From NCBI RefSeq assembly GCF_900115285.1, contig NZ_FOYW01000001.1, positions 124,001 to 188,000 on the forward strand: a DNA stretch of 64,000 nt, read 5' to 3'. The position numbers were made by a program, and so were the translations under genes. This DNA is from Marinobacter daqiaonensis (GTDB lineage Bacteria; Pseudomonadota; Gammaproteobacteria; Pseudomonadales; Oleiphilaceae). Numbering within the stretch: the stretch's first letter is position 1; each line of letters begins with the position of its first letter. Positions 7,994-17,919 of the stretch are shown in pieces. Below the pieces are notes generated by a model that did no database searches, was not told the DNA's origin, and was given only the letters and a program-made list of their open reading frames with translations.

Positions 7994-9619
7994 TTAGTGC
8001 CGTATGCGGGAGGCCAGCTGGCTGACGTTTTCAGCCATGGACTGAAGCTCCGGCCCTTTCTCGCGATTTCTCTCCGCACTGTCGCGCATGGACCTGGTGG
8101 TTTCCGAAACCTCAGTGATATTTCGGTTGATGTCCTCACTGACGCTGGTCTGTTCCTCGGCGGCGGTGGCCACCTGAACCGTGGCGTCGTTGATGTGCTT
8201 CATGCGATCGCTGATCCTTGCCAGGGTCATGCGGACACCCTCAACGGCTTCCGCGGTTTCACCGGCCACGACTTCACTGGCCCTCATGAATTCGGTGGCA
8301 TCGTTGGAGCCCCCGGTGATGGTCTCGATGATGTGATCAATCTTGACCGTCGCTTCCTGGGTCTTGGCCGCAAGACTTCGGACCTCATCCGCCACCACCG
8401 CAAAGCCGCGGCCCGCTTCACCGGCACGAGCCGCCTCAATGGCGGCATTGAGGGCAAGCAGATTGGTCTGGTCGGCGATTTCCCGGATAACTCCCATGAC
8501 GTCGCCTACCTTCCGGCCATCGCTGGCCAGCCGCTCGACGGTGGTTGCGGAACTGCGGATCTGGTCGCTCAGGCGCTCCATGCTGGTGGTGGCCTGATGG
8601 ATACGTTCGTCGGCCTCGCCGGTTTCGGCGGTGGCTTCCTGGGTCTGAGTGGATACCGAAGCCGCATGACTCGCCACTTCCTGGGCGGTCGCCGACATTT
8701 CATTCATGGCTGTGGCAATCTGTTCAATGCGGTCATGGGCCTGGTGCGAGTTATCCGCGACTGAACTGGCATTGGCCCGAACGGCCGAACTGGTGTTGTT
8801 GAGCTGGTCTGCGTAACGACTCATCGCTGAGCCGGTTTCCGACAGGAAGCGGTGGAGGCTGCGGGCTGCATCGGCCAGGCGGCCGAGCTCATCCTGGCGC
8901 CTGACAGTGGCCGGATCCGACAAGTCCCCCTCACTGAGTTTCTGAAGCTGGCTGGTAAGGGTCTGGGCTGGCCGTACGACGGAGCGCGAGATGACCCAGA
9001 AGCAGGCCAGGGTCCCAATCACAATCAACCCCAGCATCAACACGCCGATCAGGGTAGCTGTGCGGGTAACGGAGGCATTCAGGTTAGTGGCACGACGGGT
9101 CGCTTCCTGGCGTATGCTGGCAGATGCCTGTTCAATCAGGCTGGCCGGCTCCCTGTCGATCCCCTTGACGGCACGGTCTCCTGCCAGCGGGGCATAATCC
9201 GAGGCCTTAAAGGCCTCAAAGCCCTGGCGGTAAGCCGCTCCCATTTGCTGGTGGGCCTGGCGAAAACGGCTGAGAAGTTCCCGTGGCTCCCCTTGCGGCA
9301 GTTCTGAAATTAGCTGCTGCAGGGACTGCTGGATGGTTGCCTCCTGCTCACGGAACTGGCGCCAGTATTTCTCCCGCTGTTCGTCATCACTGCCCCGGAT
9401 CAGGACGTTCTTCCATTCCTGGACCTGGGTTTTGAAGTGGCTCAGGATGTCCTGTGCCTGCAGCGCATGAATCATCTCCTCACTGGTCAGTGAGTTGTAA
9501 TCCCGGCTGGCATCCAGTGAGTGCTTGAAATAGGCGAGAGCGGATAACGCCACCAGCAGGTTGGACACCAGCAGCACGGAAAGAACGCGGGCGAGAATAC
9601 TTCTTGATAGCCAGGCCAT
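7994..9619 (-). CDS. Methyl-accepting chemotaxis protein
   Basis: A 541-residue transmembrane chemoreceptor. An N-terminal helix (about residues 8-28) and a second helix (about 190-215) bracket a helical periplasmic sensor domain of about 160 residues (four-helix-bundle type). A HAMP linker follows ([23 protein letters not shown]), then the long cytoplasmic coiled coil whose hairpin tip [20 protein letters not shown] binds CheA and CheW. The ligand cannot be predicted. GAGGAG lies upstream of the ATG. No che genes are near, so it is an orphan receptor feeding a chemotaxis system elsewhere. Confidence 0.95.
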   Translation of the reverse strand: MAWLSRSILARVLSVLLVSNLLVALSALAYFKHSLDASRDYNSLTSEEMIHALQAQDILSHFKTQVQEWKNVLIRGSDDEQREKYWRQFREQEATIQQSLQQLISELPQGEPRELLSRFRQAHQQMGAAYRQGFEAFKASDYAPLAGDRAVKGIDREPASLIEQASASIRQEATRRATNLNASVTRTATLIGVLMLGLIVIGTLACFWVISRSVVRPAQTLTSQLQKLSEGDLSDPATVRRQDELGRLADAARSLHRFLSETGSAMSRYADQLNNTSSAVRANASSVADNSHQAHDRIEQIATAMNEMSATAQEVASHAASVSTQTQEATAETGEADERIHQATTSMERLSDQIRSSATTVERLASDGRKVGDVMGVIREIADQTNLLALNAAIEAARAGEAGRGFAVVADEVRSLAAKTQEATVKIDHIIETITGGSNDATEFMRASEVVAGETAEAVEGVRMTLARISDRMKHINDATVQVATAAEEQTSVSEDINRNITEVSETTRSMRDSAERNREKGPELQSMAENVSQLASRIRH

Positions 9620-9710
9620 GACTGTTGCTTTCTCCTCAGGAGTGTAAAAGCTTCTACGTTATTAACGGCGGCTTGTTCCCGAACTTGAAGCAATTCGCTC
9701 CCGAAGGCGT

Positions 9711-10002
9711 TCAGAGCTCACGTATCCAGAACGTCATCGGTTTGGCGGTTTCTTCCTGATCCCCCACATCCTTCCATGAGTAAGTGGTGCTGAGTTCCGG
9801 GACCTTGCGATACCCCCGGTTGTGCCAGAACGAAAAAGCTCTCCGGTGAGTCGGCATAAGTGGCCAGATAGCGGCGTTCATAGCCCATGTCGCCATCGTA
9901 GAGATAGGGAAACGCACGGAATACCTCGATGCGCAGGCGGGCCAGGTCATCCAGATAGGGCAGGACTTCCTGGCCGCTCAGTGCGGTGATGTGAACAGAC
10001 AT
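9711..10002 (-). pseudogene. GNAT N-acetyltransferase remnant (internal deletion)
   Basis: The minus-strand frame from 10002 encodes a family-like N-terminus (LPYLDDLARLRIEVFRAFPY ... SFFVLA), then changes to unrelated sequence. A second frame, ending at 9711, supplies a natural-looking C-terminus (HNRGYRKVPELSTTYSWKD ... PMTFWIREL). The switch occurs at GTTCTGGCAC (about 9823-9832), where both frames could share TTCTGGC. About 60 plus 37 residues remain, so the acetyl-CoA binding core is gone. I infer one deletion between short repeats that also shifted the frame. The divergent Fpg-like gene lies just beyond its 5-prime end. Confidence 0.7.
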
Positions 10003-10110
10003 GACGGCAGCTCCAGTGCGTGAGGCGACGGTTTTTGAATTTTGCCGATTCGTACCTTACGGTCAAGTAACAGGATTTTCCACGATCACCCACTGCAGGG
10101 AGAATCAGGA

Positions 10111-10911
10111 ATGCCCGAACTTCCGGATGTCGAAGTCTTCAAACGGTATATCGATGCCACGGCGCTGCATCAGACCATCCAGCGGGTCACGGCTCCGGCG
10201 CCAAAGGTTCTCGATGATATGAGCATCAGCCAGCTGGGCCGTGCCGTTGCCGGCCGGAGCTTTACGGACAGCCTGCGCTGGGGCAAGTATCTCTTTCTGG
10301 CGATGGATACCGGCCAGTGGCTGGCACTGCACTTCGGAATGACCAGCTTTCCCCGCTATTGCCGGGAAGACCACGGGGACGACGGTGAGGATGCCCCTTT
10401 CGACGCGGTCCGTTTCTTCTTCGACAATGGCTATATGCTGGCTTTCAACTCCCGGCGAAAACTTGGACGTATCAGGCTGGTCGATGATCCCGGGGATTTT
10501 GCTCGCGAGCAGAACCTGGGACCGGATGCCCTCGACATGGGCGAGGACGAGTTTGTGGAAATGGCTGGAAAAGCCCGGGGCAGCCTGAAATCCCTGTTGA
10601 TGAACCAGAAGCACCTCAGTGGCCTCGGTAACGAAACCAGTGACGAGATCCTGTTCCAGGGGCGATGGCACCCGAAGACCGGGGTACAGGCTCTGGATGG
10701 TGACCAGCGCAGGCAGTTGTATAGAATCATGCGGAAAGTGCTGAAGGCAGATCTCGAGGCCGGTGCCGACCAGGAAAAAATGCCGGACTGGTTCCTTTTG
10801 CCCCGCCGGCACGACGGTGAACCCTGTCCCCGTTGCCAGGGGCCGATACGCAGGATCAGCGCCAGCGGTCGGTCGGCTTATATCTGTCCCGCCTGTCAGC
10901 CTGGACCCTGA
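10111..10911 (+). CDS. Fpg/Nei family DNA glycosylase
   Basis: A bifunctional DNA glycosylase/AP lyase that removes oxidised bases. The ATG at 10111 is chosen because the mature enzyme must begin MPELPDVE: Pro2 is the catalytic Schiff-base nucleophile and Glu3 the acid. A GGA-rich site precedes it, whereas the frame open from 10042 adds unrelated residues. Lys59 (RWGKYLF) fits the conserved beta-hairpin lysine. NQKHLSGLGNETSDEILF is the helix-two-turn-helix. The C-terminus carries a zinc finger, CPRC ... CPAC. With 266 residues it is near the normal size. It belongs to a side branch, so substrate preference (8-oxoG or oxidised pyrimidines) is open. Confidence 0.9.
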   Translation: MPELPDVEVFKRYIDATALHQTIQRVTAPAPKVLDDMSISQLGRAVAGRSFTDSLRWGKYLFLAMDTGQWLALHFGMTSFPRYCREDHGDDGEDAPFDAVRFFFDNGYMLAFNSRRKLGRIRLVDDPGDFAREQNLGPDALDMGEDEFVEMAGKARGSLKSLLMNQKHLSGLGNETSDEILFQGRWHPKTGVQALDGDQRRQLYRIMRKVLKADLEAGADQEKMPDWFLLPRRHDGEPCPRCQGPIRRISASGRSAYICPACQPGP

Positions 10912-11009
10912 GCGGCTGGCGGGATTCGGTAGCGTCGGGATAATCGTTCCTGTGCCCTGTTGATCTTTCCCCTTGTGTGGCAGCGCAGCGTTGATGACAA
11001 TAGGGGCCA

Positions 11010-11660
11010 TTGATACATCGCCACTGGGGTGACCTTCTCTTGCGTGCCGGCCTTTGCCCCTACTGTGGCGTTCACCAGCGTATCTGCGTTTGCGATGTCT
11101 GCGGACCGATTGAGGATGCGCCACCACTCTGGGCTCTGCAGCACCCAACCGAAGTCAGCCGAAGCAAGGGAACCTTGCGATTGGCACAGGCCTGCCTGCC
11201 CTCGATGAAAGTGCTGGTGGGGGAATCCGGGAGCTGTTTTGAGCCATTGGCGAGCAGGGGAGTTGGAGGCCTCGGCCTGGTCTTTCCCCATCCGGGCAGC
11301 GAGCCGCTGGAGAGTGCGGATACCACAGGCGTAAGGGAGTGGGTGGTGCTGGATGGAACCTGGCGCAAGGCGCGCCGGATGTTTCTGAGCAACCCCTGGC
11401 TGCAACGGCTGCCGGCGTTCCATTTCCGGCACCCGCCCGCGTCGGGCTACCACATCCGCAAAGCTCCCCGGGCAGACAGCCTGGCGACTGCCGAGGCGCT
11501 GGCCTATCTGCTGGCGGTGGTGCGTCCCGGACTCGACCTGGGGCCGCTGGAACGTGCCATGGCGGCGCTGGTAAGCCGCCAGCTGGCGGTCATGCCGACA
11601 CAGGTGCGCGGCCGTTACGGGGTGAGCAGGAGATTCGACGAACCTGGCGATGAACCATAA
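11010..11660 (+). CDS. tapT: tRNA-uridine aminocarboxypropyltransferase (DTW domain)
   Basis: DTW-domain enzymes such as TapT (YfiP) transfer the aminocarboxypropyl group of S-adenosylmethionine to a tRNA uridine (acp3U47 in E. coli). The protein has the zinc-type N-terminus C16-PY-C19 ... C26-V-C28 and the signature DGTWRKA (115-121). An in-frame stop (TAG, 11001-11003) lies immediately upstream, so the TTG at 11010 with AGGGG just before it is the only reasonable early start. It is 216 residues long. It is followed by a bidirectional terminator shared with tRNA-Asn. Which DTW paralogue it is (TapT or a relative) is not certain. Confidence 0.88.
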   Translation: MIHRHWGDLLLRAGLCPYCGVHQRICVCDVCGPIEDAPPLWALQHPTEVSRSKGTLRLAQACLPSMKVLVGESGSCFEPLASRGVGGLGLVFPHPGSEPLESADTTGVREWVVLDGTWRKARRMFLSNPWLQRLPAFHFRHPPASGYHIRKAPRADSLATAEALAYLLAVVRPGLDLGPLERAMAALVSRQLAVMPTQVRGRYGVSRRFDEPGDEP

Positions 11661-11697
11661 AAAAAGCCGCCAACCCTGAAACAGGTGGCGGCTTTTT
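11661..11697. terminator. Bidirectional intrinsic terminator between tapT and tRNA-Asn
   Basis: AAAAAGCCGCC (11661-11671) and GGCGGCTTTTT (11687-11697) form a perfect 11-base inverted repeat, so there is a stem with a T run on both strands. It can stop tapT rightward and tRNA-Asn leftward. Confidence 0.9.
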
Positions 11698-11704
11698 CGG
11701 AATA

Positions 11705-11780
11705 TGGCTCCCCGAGCTGGGCTCGAACCAGCGACAAACGGATTAACAGTCCGTTGCTCTACCAACTGAGCTATCGGGGA
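11705..11780 (-). tRNA. tRNA-Asn (GTT)
   Basis: The 76-base minus-strand sequence folds as a tRNA: acceptor TCCCCGA pairs with TCGGGGA, D arm GCTC, anticodon loop CTGTTAATC with anticodon GTT, T arm GGTTCGAGCC, discriminator G, and encoded CCA at 11707-11705. It is flanked downstream by a terminator. I see no integrated element at its 3-prime end. Confidence 0.97.
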
Positions 11781-11861
11781 TTGGCGTCGAGATGGCGCGC
11801 ATATTAAGGTCTTTGATGGGTGGGGTCAAGGCCCTGAAAACACAGGAATCAAATATTTCCA

Positions 11862-12872
11862 ATGCCTGAAACCGCAGTTGCTGTCGATAGCTCCCGGGCC
11901 AGCTCAGGCCCGGTCCGGACCGGTGATTACCAGCCACCTCCGTGGCTGAGAAACGGCCACGCCCAGTCCATCTGGCCCAGCCTGTTCCGCCGTGTCTCCC
12001 TGACCGAGCCGACCGTTGAGCCCATTCCCACGCCGGACAGGGATCAACTCTGGCTTGACTGGTACCGTCAGGGCAGTGACCGGGTAGCGGTCATCTGCCA
12101 TGGCCTGGAGGGGCACAGTCGTCGTCCCTACGTGCTGGGGCTGGCCAGGGCGCTGCTGGCGGAAGGCTGGGACGTTCTGGCATGGAACTTCCGTTCCTGT
12201 GGTGGTGTCATGAACCGTCAGCCCCGGTTCTACCACAGCGGAGCGACGGATGACCTGTCCGTGGTGATCAACCATGCCCTGTGCCGGGGCTATCGGGCGC
12301 TGGCGATCAATGGTTTCAGCATGGGGGGCAATCTGACCCTGCAGTACCTGGGGGAGCAGGGCGAACGGGTGGACAGCCGCATCGTGGGGGCGACCGCCTT
12401 TTCCGTGCCCTGCGACCTGGCGGGCAGCGCCGATGTGCTGGCCATGCCCGGCCGGCGCATTTATATGTCACGGTTCCTTAGGGATCTGGAGCCGAAAATG
12501 GCGGAAAAGGCCCGTCGTTTCCCGGACCTGATCAGCATGGAAGGCTATGGGGACATTCGCAGCTTTCATGAGTTCGATGGCCGCTACACCGCGCCTCTTC
12601 ATGGCTTTGCCAGCGCCGAGGATTACTGGCGAAGGAGCTCATCCCTGTTCCGGCTGAGGGATATCCGGGTGCCGGCACTGGTGGTCAACGCCGCCGATGA
12701 CCCCTTTCTCTCCGCTGACTGCTTCCCCCGGAGTCCAGCGGTTCTCGGCAATCACACAACTTTCGAAGTGCCCCGCCATGGCGGCCACGTCGGTTTTGTC
12801 CAGCATCGACGGGATGGCTGGTACTGGTCCGAGCGAAGGGCCGCCGGCTTTCTGCGGGTGCTGGTGAGCTGA
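11862..12872 (+). CDS. Alpha/beta hydrolase of the YheT family
   Basis: A 336-residue alpha/beta-hydrolase whose N-terminus PPPWLRNGHAQSIWPSLFRR is characteristic of the YheT/EMB8 group. The oxyanion segment is CHGLEGHSRRPY, the nucleophile elbow GFSMGG has Ser153, the acid is in AADDPFLS, and the catalytic histidine in HGGHVGFV. The physiological substrate is unknown; family members hydrolyse short-chain esters. The start is placed at the ATG nearest the family N-terminus, but the ribosome site is weak. It converges with tesA. Confidence 0.9.
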   Translation: MPETAVAVDSSRASSGPVRTGDYQPPPWLRNGHAQSIWPSLFRRVSLTEPTVEPIPTPDRDQLWLDWYRQGSDRVAVICHGLEGHSRRPYVLGLARALLAEGWDVLAWNFRSCGGVMNRQPRFYHSGATDDLSVVINHALCRGYRALAINGFSMGGNLTLQYLGEQGERVDSRIVGATAFSVPCDLAGSADVLAMPGRRIYMSRFLRDLEPKMAEKARRFPDLISMEGYGDIRSFHEFDGRYTAPLHGFASAEDYWRRSSSLFRLRDIRVPALVVNAADDPFLSADCFPRSPAVLGNHTTFEVPRHGGHVGFVQHRRDGWYWSERRAAGFLRVLVS

Positions 12873-12882
12873 GGGGCCGGGG

Positions 12883-13566
12883 TCAGTCAGCAACAGCGGC
12901 GGTTTTCGCTTCGTCCAGCAATGGCTCAAGGTGGGGCCAGATATTGTCCAGCAGTTGTGGCTGGGCTTCGGCGGTGGGGTGGATGCCATCTCCCTGCATC
13001 ATCCGCTCCCGGTTGTAGATACCTTCCAGGAAGAAGGGGACCAGGGCAGTGCCGTACTGATCCGACAGTTCCGGGTACATATCGGCAAACCGGCGGGTGT
13101 AGCGGGCGCCATAATTGGGGGGGATCTGCATCCCCACCAGCAACACCCTGGCGCCGGCATCCTGGGACGCCTCAATCATGGCCGCCAGGTTGTCCCGGAT
13201 CACCGAGGGCTGGAAACCGCGAAGACCGTCGTTGCCCCCCAGTTCCAGGATGACCACGTCCGGCTGGTGTTTCTCGAGCAGTTCCGGCAGTCGGCGTGCG
13301 CCCCCGTCGGTGGTTTCACCGCTGATACTGGCATTGACCACCTTCCACGACTGCTCCCGCTGCTCTTCCAGCCGGCCTCGGAGCCGGTTTACCCAGGCCG
13401 TCTCGGTTTCCACACCGTAGGCGGCACTGAGACTGTCTCCCATAACCAGTATAGTGTTGGCCAAACCCGGCCTTGGCATCGCCAGGCTGAGAGCTGCCGC
13501 CAACCAGAACAGGAGAACCATTGATCCCGGACGGCGGAATACCGTACCAATAGGCATCACAGACAT
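12883..13566 (-). CDS. tesA: Arylesterase / acyl-CoA thioesterase I, SGNH family
   Basis: TesA is a periplasmic multifunctional esterase, thioesterase and lysophospholipase. It shows a hydrophobic signal peptide (about 16-36, ending PGLAN), block I GDSLS with Ser45, block III GGNDGLRG, and block V DGIHPTAEAQ with the catalytic Asp and His. The ATG at 13566 follows GAGGA, and 227 residues includes the signal peptide. It is divergent from the ybbA/ybbP-type exporter genes, the same arrangement as in E. coli and pseudomonads. Confidence 0.95.
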   Translation of the reverse strand: MSVMPIGTVFRRPGSMVLLFWLAAALSLAMPRPGLANTILVMGDSLSAAYGVETETAWVNRLRGRLEEQREQSWKVVNASISGETTDGGARRLPELLEKHQPDVVILELGGNDGLRGFQPSVIRDNLAAMIEASQDAGARVLLVGMQIPPNYGARYTRRFADMYPELSDQYGTALVPFFLEGIYNRERMMQGDGIHPTAEAQPQLLDNIWPHLEPLLDEAKTAAVAD

Positions 13567-13635
13567 TTATCATCCTCTTTTGTGACTCGCACACCATGAG
13601 AGAGACACATTCCGATTCAGTTCCCGGGAGAAGCC

Positions 13636-14355
13636 GTGACAGATCCAGCAAGTGGTCCAGAGAATGTTTCCGAACCGATCCTGAAGGTGAGCAATCTGAC
13701 CCAGCGGGTCAACCTGGGTAATGATACGCTGACCATCCTGCAAGGGGTCAGCCTTGAAATCAAGCGGGGTGAGTCGGTGGCAATCGTCGGCCGTTCCGGC
13801 TCCGGGAAAACCACCCTTCTGGGCCTGTTGGCAGGGCTCGATACCCCCAGTGACGGCGAGGTGATGCTGGAAGGCAACCCCGTCAGTCGTCTGAGCGAGG
13901 ATGAAAGGGCGGCCCTGCGGGCGCGGCGGGTGGGCTTCGTGTTCCAGTCTTTCCAGTTGCTGCCGTCCCTGACTGCCCTGGAGAACGTCATGCTACCCCT
14001 GGAACTTGGTGATTACCCTGACGCCGGGCGCCGTGCAAAGGAGCTCCTCGAAAGGGTGGGTCTGGGGGACCGGCTCAGGCATACCCCCAGGCAACTGTCC
14101 GGCGGCGAGCAGCAGAGGGTGGCCATCGCCCGGGCATTTGCCTCGGAGCCGGTGATCCTGTTTGCCGACGAGCCCACCGGTAACCTCGACAATCAGACCG
14201 GTCAGGAAATACAGGATCTTCTCATGGCCCTTAACCAGGAGCAGGGAACCACTCTGGTGATGGTGACCCACGACGAAACCCTCGCCGCCCGCTGCGAGCG
14301 CCGCCTGACCCTAGAGTCCGGCCGGCTCGGTAAAGAGCAGGAGGCCGCAGCCTGA
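13636..14355 (+). CDS. ybbA: ABC transporter ATP-binding protein (YbbA type)
   Basis: A 239-residue LolD/MacB-class ATPase. It has Walker [11 protein letters not shown]-loop [11 protein letters not shown], signature LSGGEQQR, Walker [14 protein letters not shown] and switch histidine MVTHDE. It starts at a GTG with GGGAG upstream. Its last bases overlap the ATG of the permease (TGATG), so the two are translationally coupled. It energises the partner permease; the substrate of this widespread tesA-linked exporter is not known. Confidence 0.93.
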   Translation: MTDPASGPENVSEPILKVSNLTQRVNLGNDTLTILQGVSLEIKRGESVAIVGRSGSGKTTLLGLLAGLDTPSDGEVMLEGNPVSRLSEDERAALRARRVGFVFQSFQLLPSLTALENVMLPLELGDYPDAGRRAKELLERVGLGDRLRHTPRQLSGGEQQRVAIARAFASEPVILFADEPTGNLDNQTGQEIQDLLMALNQEQGTTLVMVTHDETLAARCERRLTLESGRLGKEQEAAA

Positions 14356-16841
14356 TGTCCGCCAGCAAAAAACTCGGATCGGTGGCCCGGGACTGGCGCG
14401 AACGGGACGTCAAGGTGGTGCTCAGTGCGCTGGTGATTGCCGTGGCAACGGTTGCCATCATTGCCCTGTTCGCCAATCAGTTGCAACGGACGCTGGTCAC
14501 CTCCGCCAGTTCCTTTCTGGCCGCCGACCGGCAGCTGGAGGCGGAGCACGGCAAACCCATCCCCCAGGCATGGCGTGATGAGGCCGAGTCCCGCGGCCTG
14601 CGCACCGCCCGCATGGTGGAATTCTCCACCATGCTCAGCCACGGTGAGCAGTTCCAGCTGGTCTCCATCAAGGCGGTCAGCGATGCTTATCCTTTGAGGG
14701 GGCAGGTGGAGTTCCAGTCTGCCCTTGAGGGCGAACGGGAGATTCTGGAACACGGTCCGCGACAGGGGGAGGTCTGGCTGAATCCCCGGCTCATGCGCCT
14801 GCTGGAACTGGATGTGGGGGACACGGTTGAGGTTGGCACGCTGACACTGAGGATTTCCGGGGTGCTGGTACGTGAGCCGGACGGAGGTTTCAACCTCGCG
14901 GGCCTGGCGCCCCGGGTAATGATGCACGCTGATGACGTGGCCGCCACCGACGTTATCCAGGAAGGCAGCCGGGTGGAGTACATCAGCCTCTTTGCCGGTG
15001 AAGAGGAGGCCCTGGAGAACTTTTACCGGTGGCTGAAGCCTCGCCTGGAACCCTCCCACGAATGGGAAAGCATACGGGATGGGGAGGCCCTGTCGGAATC
15101 CCTGCAGCGGGCCGAGCGGTTTCTGCTGCTGGGAGGCAGTATCGCCGTATTACTGGCGGCAGTGGCAGTGGCGGTGGCCAGTCGCCAGTATGCGGTGGGC
15201 CAGCGGGATACGGTGGCGTTACTGAAAACCCTCGGGCTTTCCAGTACCCGGATCGGCCGCATGTACCTGTGGCGCCTGTCCATCTGGGGCCTGGTGGGCA
15301 TGGCGGGGGGGCTGCTGGTGGCGCTGCCGGTGTTTGCCTTCCTGAACAGTCTGGTGGCCGAGGTGCTGGAGCGGGAGGTGCCGTTCTCGGTGGAAGTGGG
15401 TGCGCTGGCGCCAGCGCTGGCCACGGCCATTATTTCACTGTTCGCCTTTGCCTATCCGCCGATCCGGCGGCTACGGCATGTGCCTGCCATGCGGGTATTG
15501 CGGAGCCAGCCCGGAGAGGCTGATTCCCGGGCCTGGACCGACATCGTCATTGCCGTTGTGGCTATCTTCGGGCTGGTCTGGCTGTATGCGAGGGAAGTGG
15601 TGCTGGTGGTCGCCCTGATTGGTGGCCTGGCGGCCCTGCTCGCCACCCTGGCCCTGATCGGCTGGCTGATGGTGATCGCCCTGCGCCGGGTGAGCGGTGG
15701 TGGCAATGCCTGGCGGCTGGCACTGGTGGGACTTTACCGCCATCGCCGCGCCAGCCTCTCCCAGATCGCTGTCTTTGCCATGACGCTGATGCTCGCCAGC
15801 ACGCTGATCCTGGTCCGTTCCTCATTGCTGGCGGACTGGCAGGCGCAGCTTCCGGAGCAGACCCCGAATCATTTTCTTATCAACATCGCCCCCAAGACTG
15901 TGGATGAAGTGGAAGGCTTCTGGGAGCAGAGGGGTCAGAGCCTGGATGCCCTCTATCCGATGGTGCGGGGCCGCCTGACCGAGATCAACGGCAAGCCGGT
16001 GCGCCAGGTGGTCAGCAAGGACGACAGCGTGAACGCCCTCAACCGGGAGTTGAATCTGACCTGGATGGAGGCTCTGCCCCAGGATAATCGCATCGTCGAA
16101 GGGAAGTGGTTTGAAGAGGATCAGACCGAGGGCGTCTCCGTGGAGGCGGAGCTGGCAGCGGAACTGGGGCTGGAAGTCGGCGACAGACTGGGTTTCACCA
16201 TTGGCTCGGAAACCATCACAGAGCCGGTCACCAGTATCCGAACCGTGCAGTGGGAGAGCATGAAGCCGAACTTCTACATGGCCTTTCCACCGGGCGGCGC
16301 CCTGGAAGGGCTGCCGGCCACCTGGATCACCAGCTTCTATCTGCCTGAGGACCGCAAATCCGCGCTCAATGACTTCACCCGGCAGTTCCCCACCGTATCG
16401 GTGCTCGAGGTGGACCATATCATCGAGCGTATTCAGGAGATCGTGCGCCAGGTAACCCAGGCCATTGAGGCCATTCTGGCGTTGATTCTTGCCGCCTCTC
16501 TGGTGGTGATGGCCGCGGTCGTCAGTGCCACCCTGAAGGACCGGCAGCGTGAAGGCGCGCTGTTGCGCACCCTTGGTGGACGCCGCTCATTGCTGGTTCG
16601 CAGTACCATGCTTGAGTTCGGCGTGGCGGGTGTGCTGGCGGGATTACTGGGAGTGGCCGCCGCCGAGGCAGCGGTGTGGGCATTGCAATACCGGATGTTC
16701 GGGGGGGAATTCCGCTGGCACTGGGAGGTGGTGCTGCCGATTCCCCTGATCAGTGGCGTGATTCTGGCCCTGCTGGGCCGCTGGCAGCTGAGGCCGGTGT
16801 TGAGCGTCAGCCCGATGCTGTTGCTCAGGCGCCTGGAGTAG
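14355..16841 (+). CDS. ybbP: FtsX-like ABC transporter permease (YbbP type)
   Basis: An 828-residue inner-membrane permease. The pattern is one N-terminal helix (about 20-40), a large periplasmic region, FtsX-type helices around 255-370, a central helix pair (about 395-440), a second extracytoplasmic domain (about 480-690) and a second FtsX module at the C-terminus (about 695-825). This duplicated FtsX layout matches YbbP. It starts at the ATG overlapping the end of ybbA. The complex may act as an exporter or as a mechanotransducer toward periplasmic enzymes; neighbouring tesA is a candidate partner by context only. Confidence 0.92.
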   Translation: MSASKKLGSVARDWRERDVKVVLSALVIAVATVAIIALFANQLQRTLVTSASSFLAADRQLEAEHGKPIPQAWRDEAESRGLRTARMVEFSTMLSHGEQFQLVSIKAVSDAYPLRGQVEFQSALEGEREILEHGPRQGEVWLNPRLMRLLELDVGDTVEVGTLTLRISGVLVREPDGGFNLAGLAPRVMMHADDVAATDVIQEGSRVEYISLFAGEEEALENFYRWLKPRLEPSHEWESIRDGEALSESLQRAERFLLLGGSIAVLLAAVAVAVASRQYAVGQRDTVALLKTLGLSSTRIGRMYLWRLSIWGLVGMAGGLLVALPVFAFLNSLVAEVLEREVPFSVEVGALAPALATAIISLFAFAYPPIRRLRHVPAMRVLRSQPGEADSRAWTDIVIAVVAIFGLVWLYAREVVLVVALIGGLAALLATLALIGWLMVIALRRVSGGGNAWRLALVGLYRHRRASLSQIAVFAMTLMLASTLILVRSSLLADWQAQLPEQTPNHFLINIAPKTVDEVEGFWEQRGQSLDALYPMVRGRLTEINGKPVRQVVSKDDSVNALNRELNLTWMEALPQDNRIVEGKWFEEDQTEGVSVEAELAAELGLEVGDRLGFTIGSETITEPVTSIRTVQWESMKPNFYMAFPPGGALEGLPATWITSFYLPEDRKSALNDFTRQFPTVSVLEVDHIIERIQEIVRQVTQAIEAILALILAASLVVMAAVVSATLKDRQREGALLRTLGGRRSLLVRSTMLEFGVAGVLAGLLGVAAAEAAVWALQYRMFGGEFRWHWEVVLPIPLISGVILALLGRWQLRPVLSVSPMLLLRRLE

Positions 16842-16866
16842 GGTGGCCCCCCATAAGGGATCTGGC

Positions 16867-17676
16867 TCAGCGGTACTGGTCGAGGATGTCGTCCAGCTCT
16901 CCGCTGGCCTTCATGTCCGCGAGTTCGTCATTGAACATTTCCGCAAAATCCTGCCATTCCGGGCGCAGCATGAGGCGATAGCCATACTGGCTGATCGCCT
17001 TGTCGCTGTGCTTGAACTCCCCCTTCCAGTTGTTCTGGCGGATAATCCACTGGCCGACGGTCAGGTCAGCCACCGCGGCGTCGAAGTTGGGGCCATGGAG
17101 CAGGTACCTGAACATGTCGCGGTCATGCCGTACTTCGTAGCGCTCGACAGTGCCATTCTCAAACAGCGGTTCGAGCTGCGGGTAATGATAGCCCAGGGGG
17201 GTGACGAGGGTAATGCCACCCAGTCTGTCGAGTTCCCCGAAGCGGAAATCGGAATCGGCCCGGCTGAAAAATACCTCCCGGATGGGAACAATGGGGTCGG
17301 TAAAAAGAAAACGGCCGGGTTCCTCGGTCCATTCCCGGGCACGGGGCGTGGCGTCGATCAGGCCCCTCAGCAGCAGATCATCGACCCGCTTGCGCGGCAC
17401 TTCATGGGGCTCCACCGTGTAACCTGTGCGGTCGGCTATCCGGCTGACCACATCGTAGACGATGCCCCCGTAGCTGCCATCCTCCTCAATGATGAGATAG
17501 GGTGGATAGCCATTTGTGGAGACATTGAGGCGCAGCAGGTGTTGCTTGCCATCAAGCGGCCTTGCCTCATCATCCTCGCTGGACGACACCTGAGTCGCGA
17601 TGCTGGCTGGGGCAACGCTGGCCATCAGCAGGGCAATGAAGGCCCCTGTCAGCAGATTCCCGTTTGGATAAGCCAT
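16867..17676 (-). CDS. Periplasmic solute-binding protein, family 3-like
   Basis: A 269-residue secreted protein with a signal peptide (about 1-27, ending PASIATQ) and a type II periplasmic binding fold: LRLNVSTNGYPPYLIIEEDGS, then GGIVYDVVSRIADRTGY, and VPRKRVDDLLLRGLIDATP, similar to amino-acid-type receptors. No transporter genes are adjacent, so it may serve as a scavenging or sensing protein, or its transporter may be elsewhere. The ligand is unknown. It is convergent with ybbP with a very short gap. Confidence 0.85.
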   Translation of the reverse strand: MAYPNGNLLTGAFIALLMASVAPASIATQVSSSEDDEARPLDGKQHLLRLNVSTNGYPPYLIIEEDGSYGGIVYDVVSRIADRTGYTVEPHEVPRKRVDDLLLRGLIDATPRAREWTEEPGRFLFTDPIVPIREVFFSRADSDFRFGELDRLGGITLVTPLGYHYPQLEPLFENGTVERYEVRHDRDMFRYLLHGPNFDAAVADLTVGQWIIRQNNWKGEFKHSDKAISQYGYRLMLRPEWQDFAEMFNDELADMKASGELDDILDQYR

Positions 17677-17919
17677 AGGTCCTATACCCTGATCAGCCAG
17701 GCTTCGCGGTCAGCTACGGCATTCGCTGCCCCAGGGTTCGGGCGGAATGTCTTCGTGCGAAGCCTGTTGTTTTTTTAGCCAGTGCACTATCAGGCAATCG
17801 CTTCCTTATGCTCCAGCACACCGCTCCCAGCGCTGGCCTGACGACACTGACGTCGTATTTTTCTGCGATTGTTCGCTGTTTCGCTCTGCCATTCAAGCGC
17901 GAGGGTTAAACCGTGGCTG

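Noticed and set aside
11705..11780. Integration hotspot at tRNA-Asn
   Set aside because: No integrase, direct repeat of the tRNA end, or foreign gene block is present on either side.
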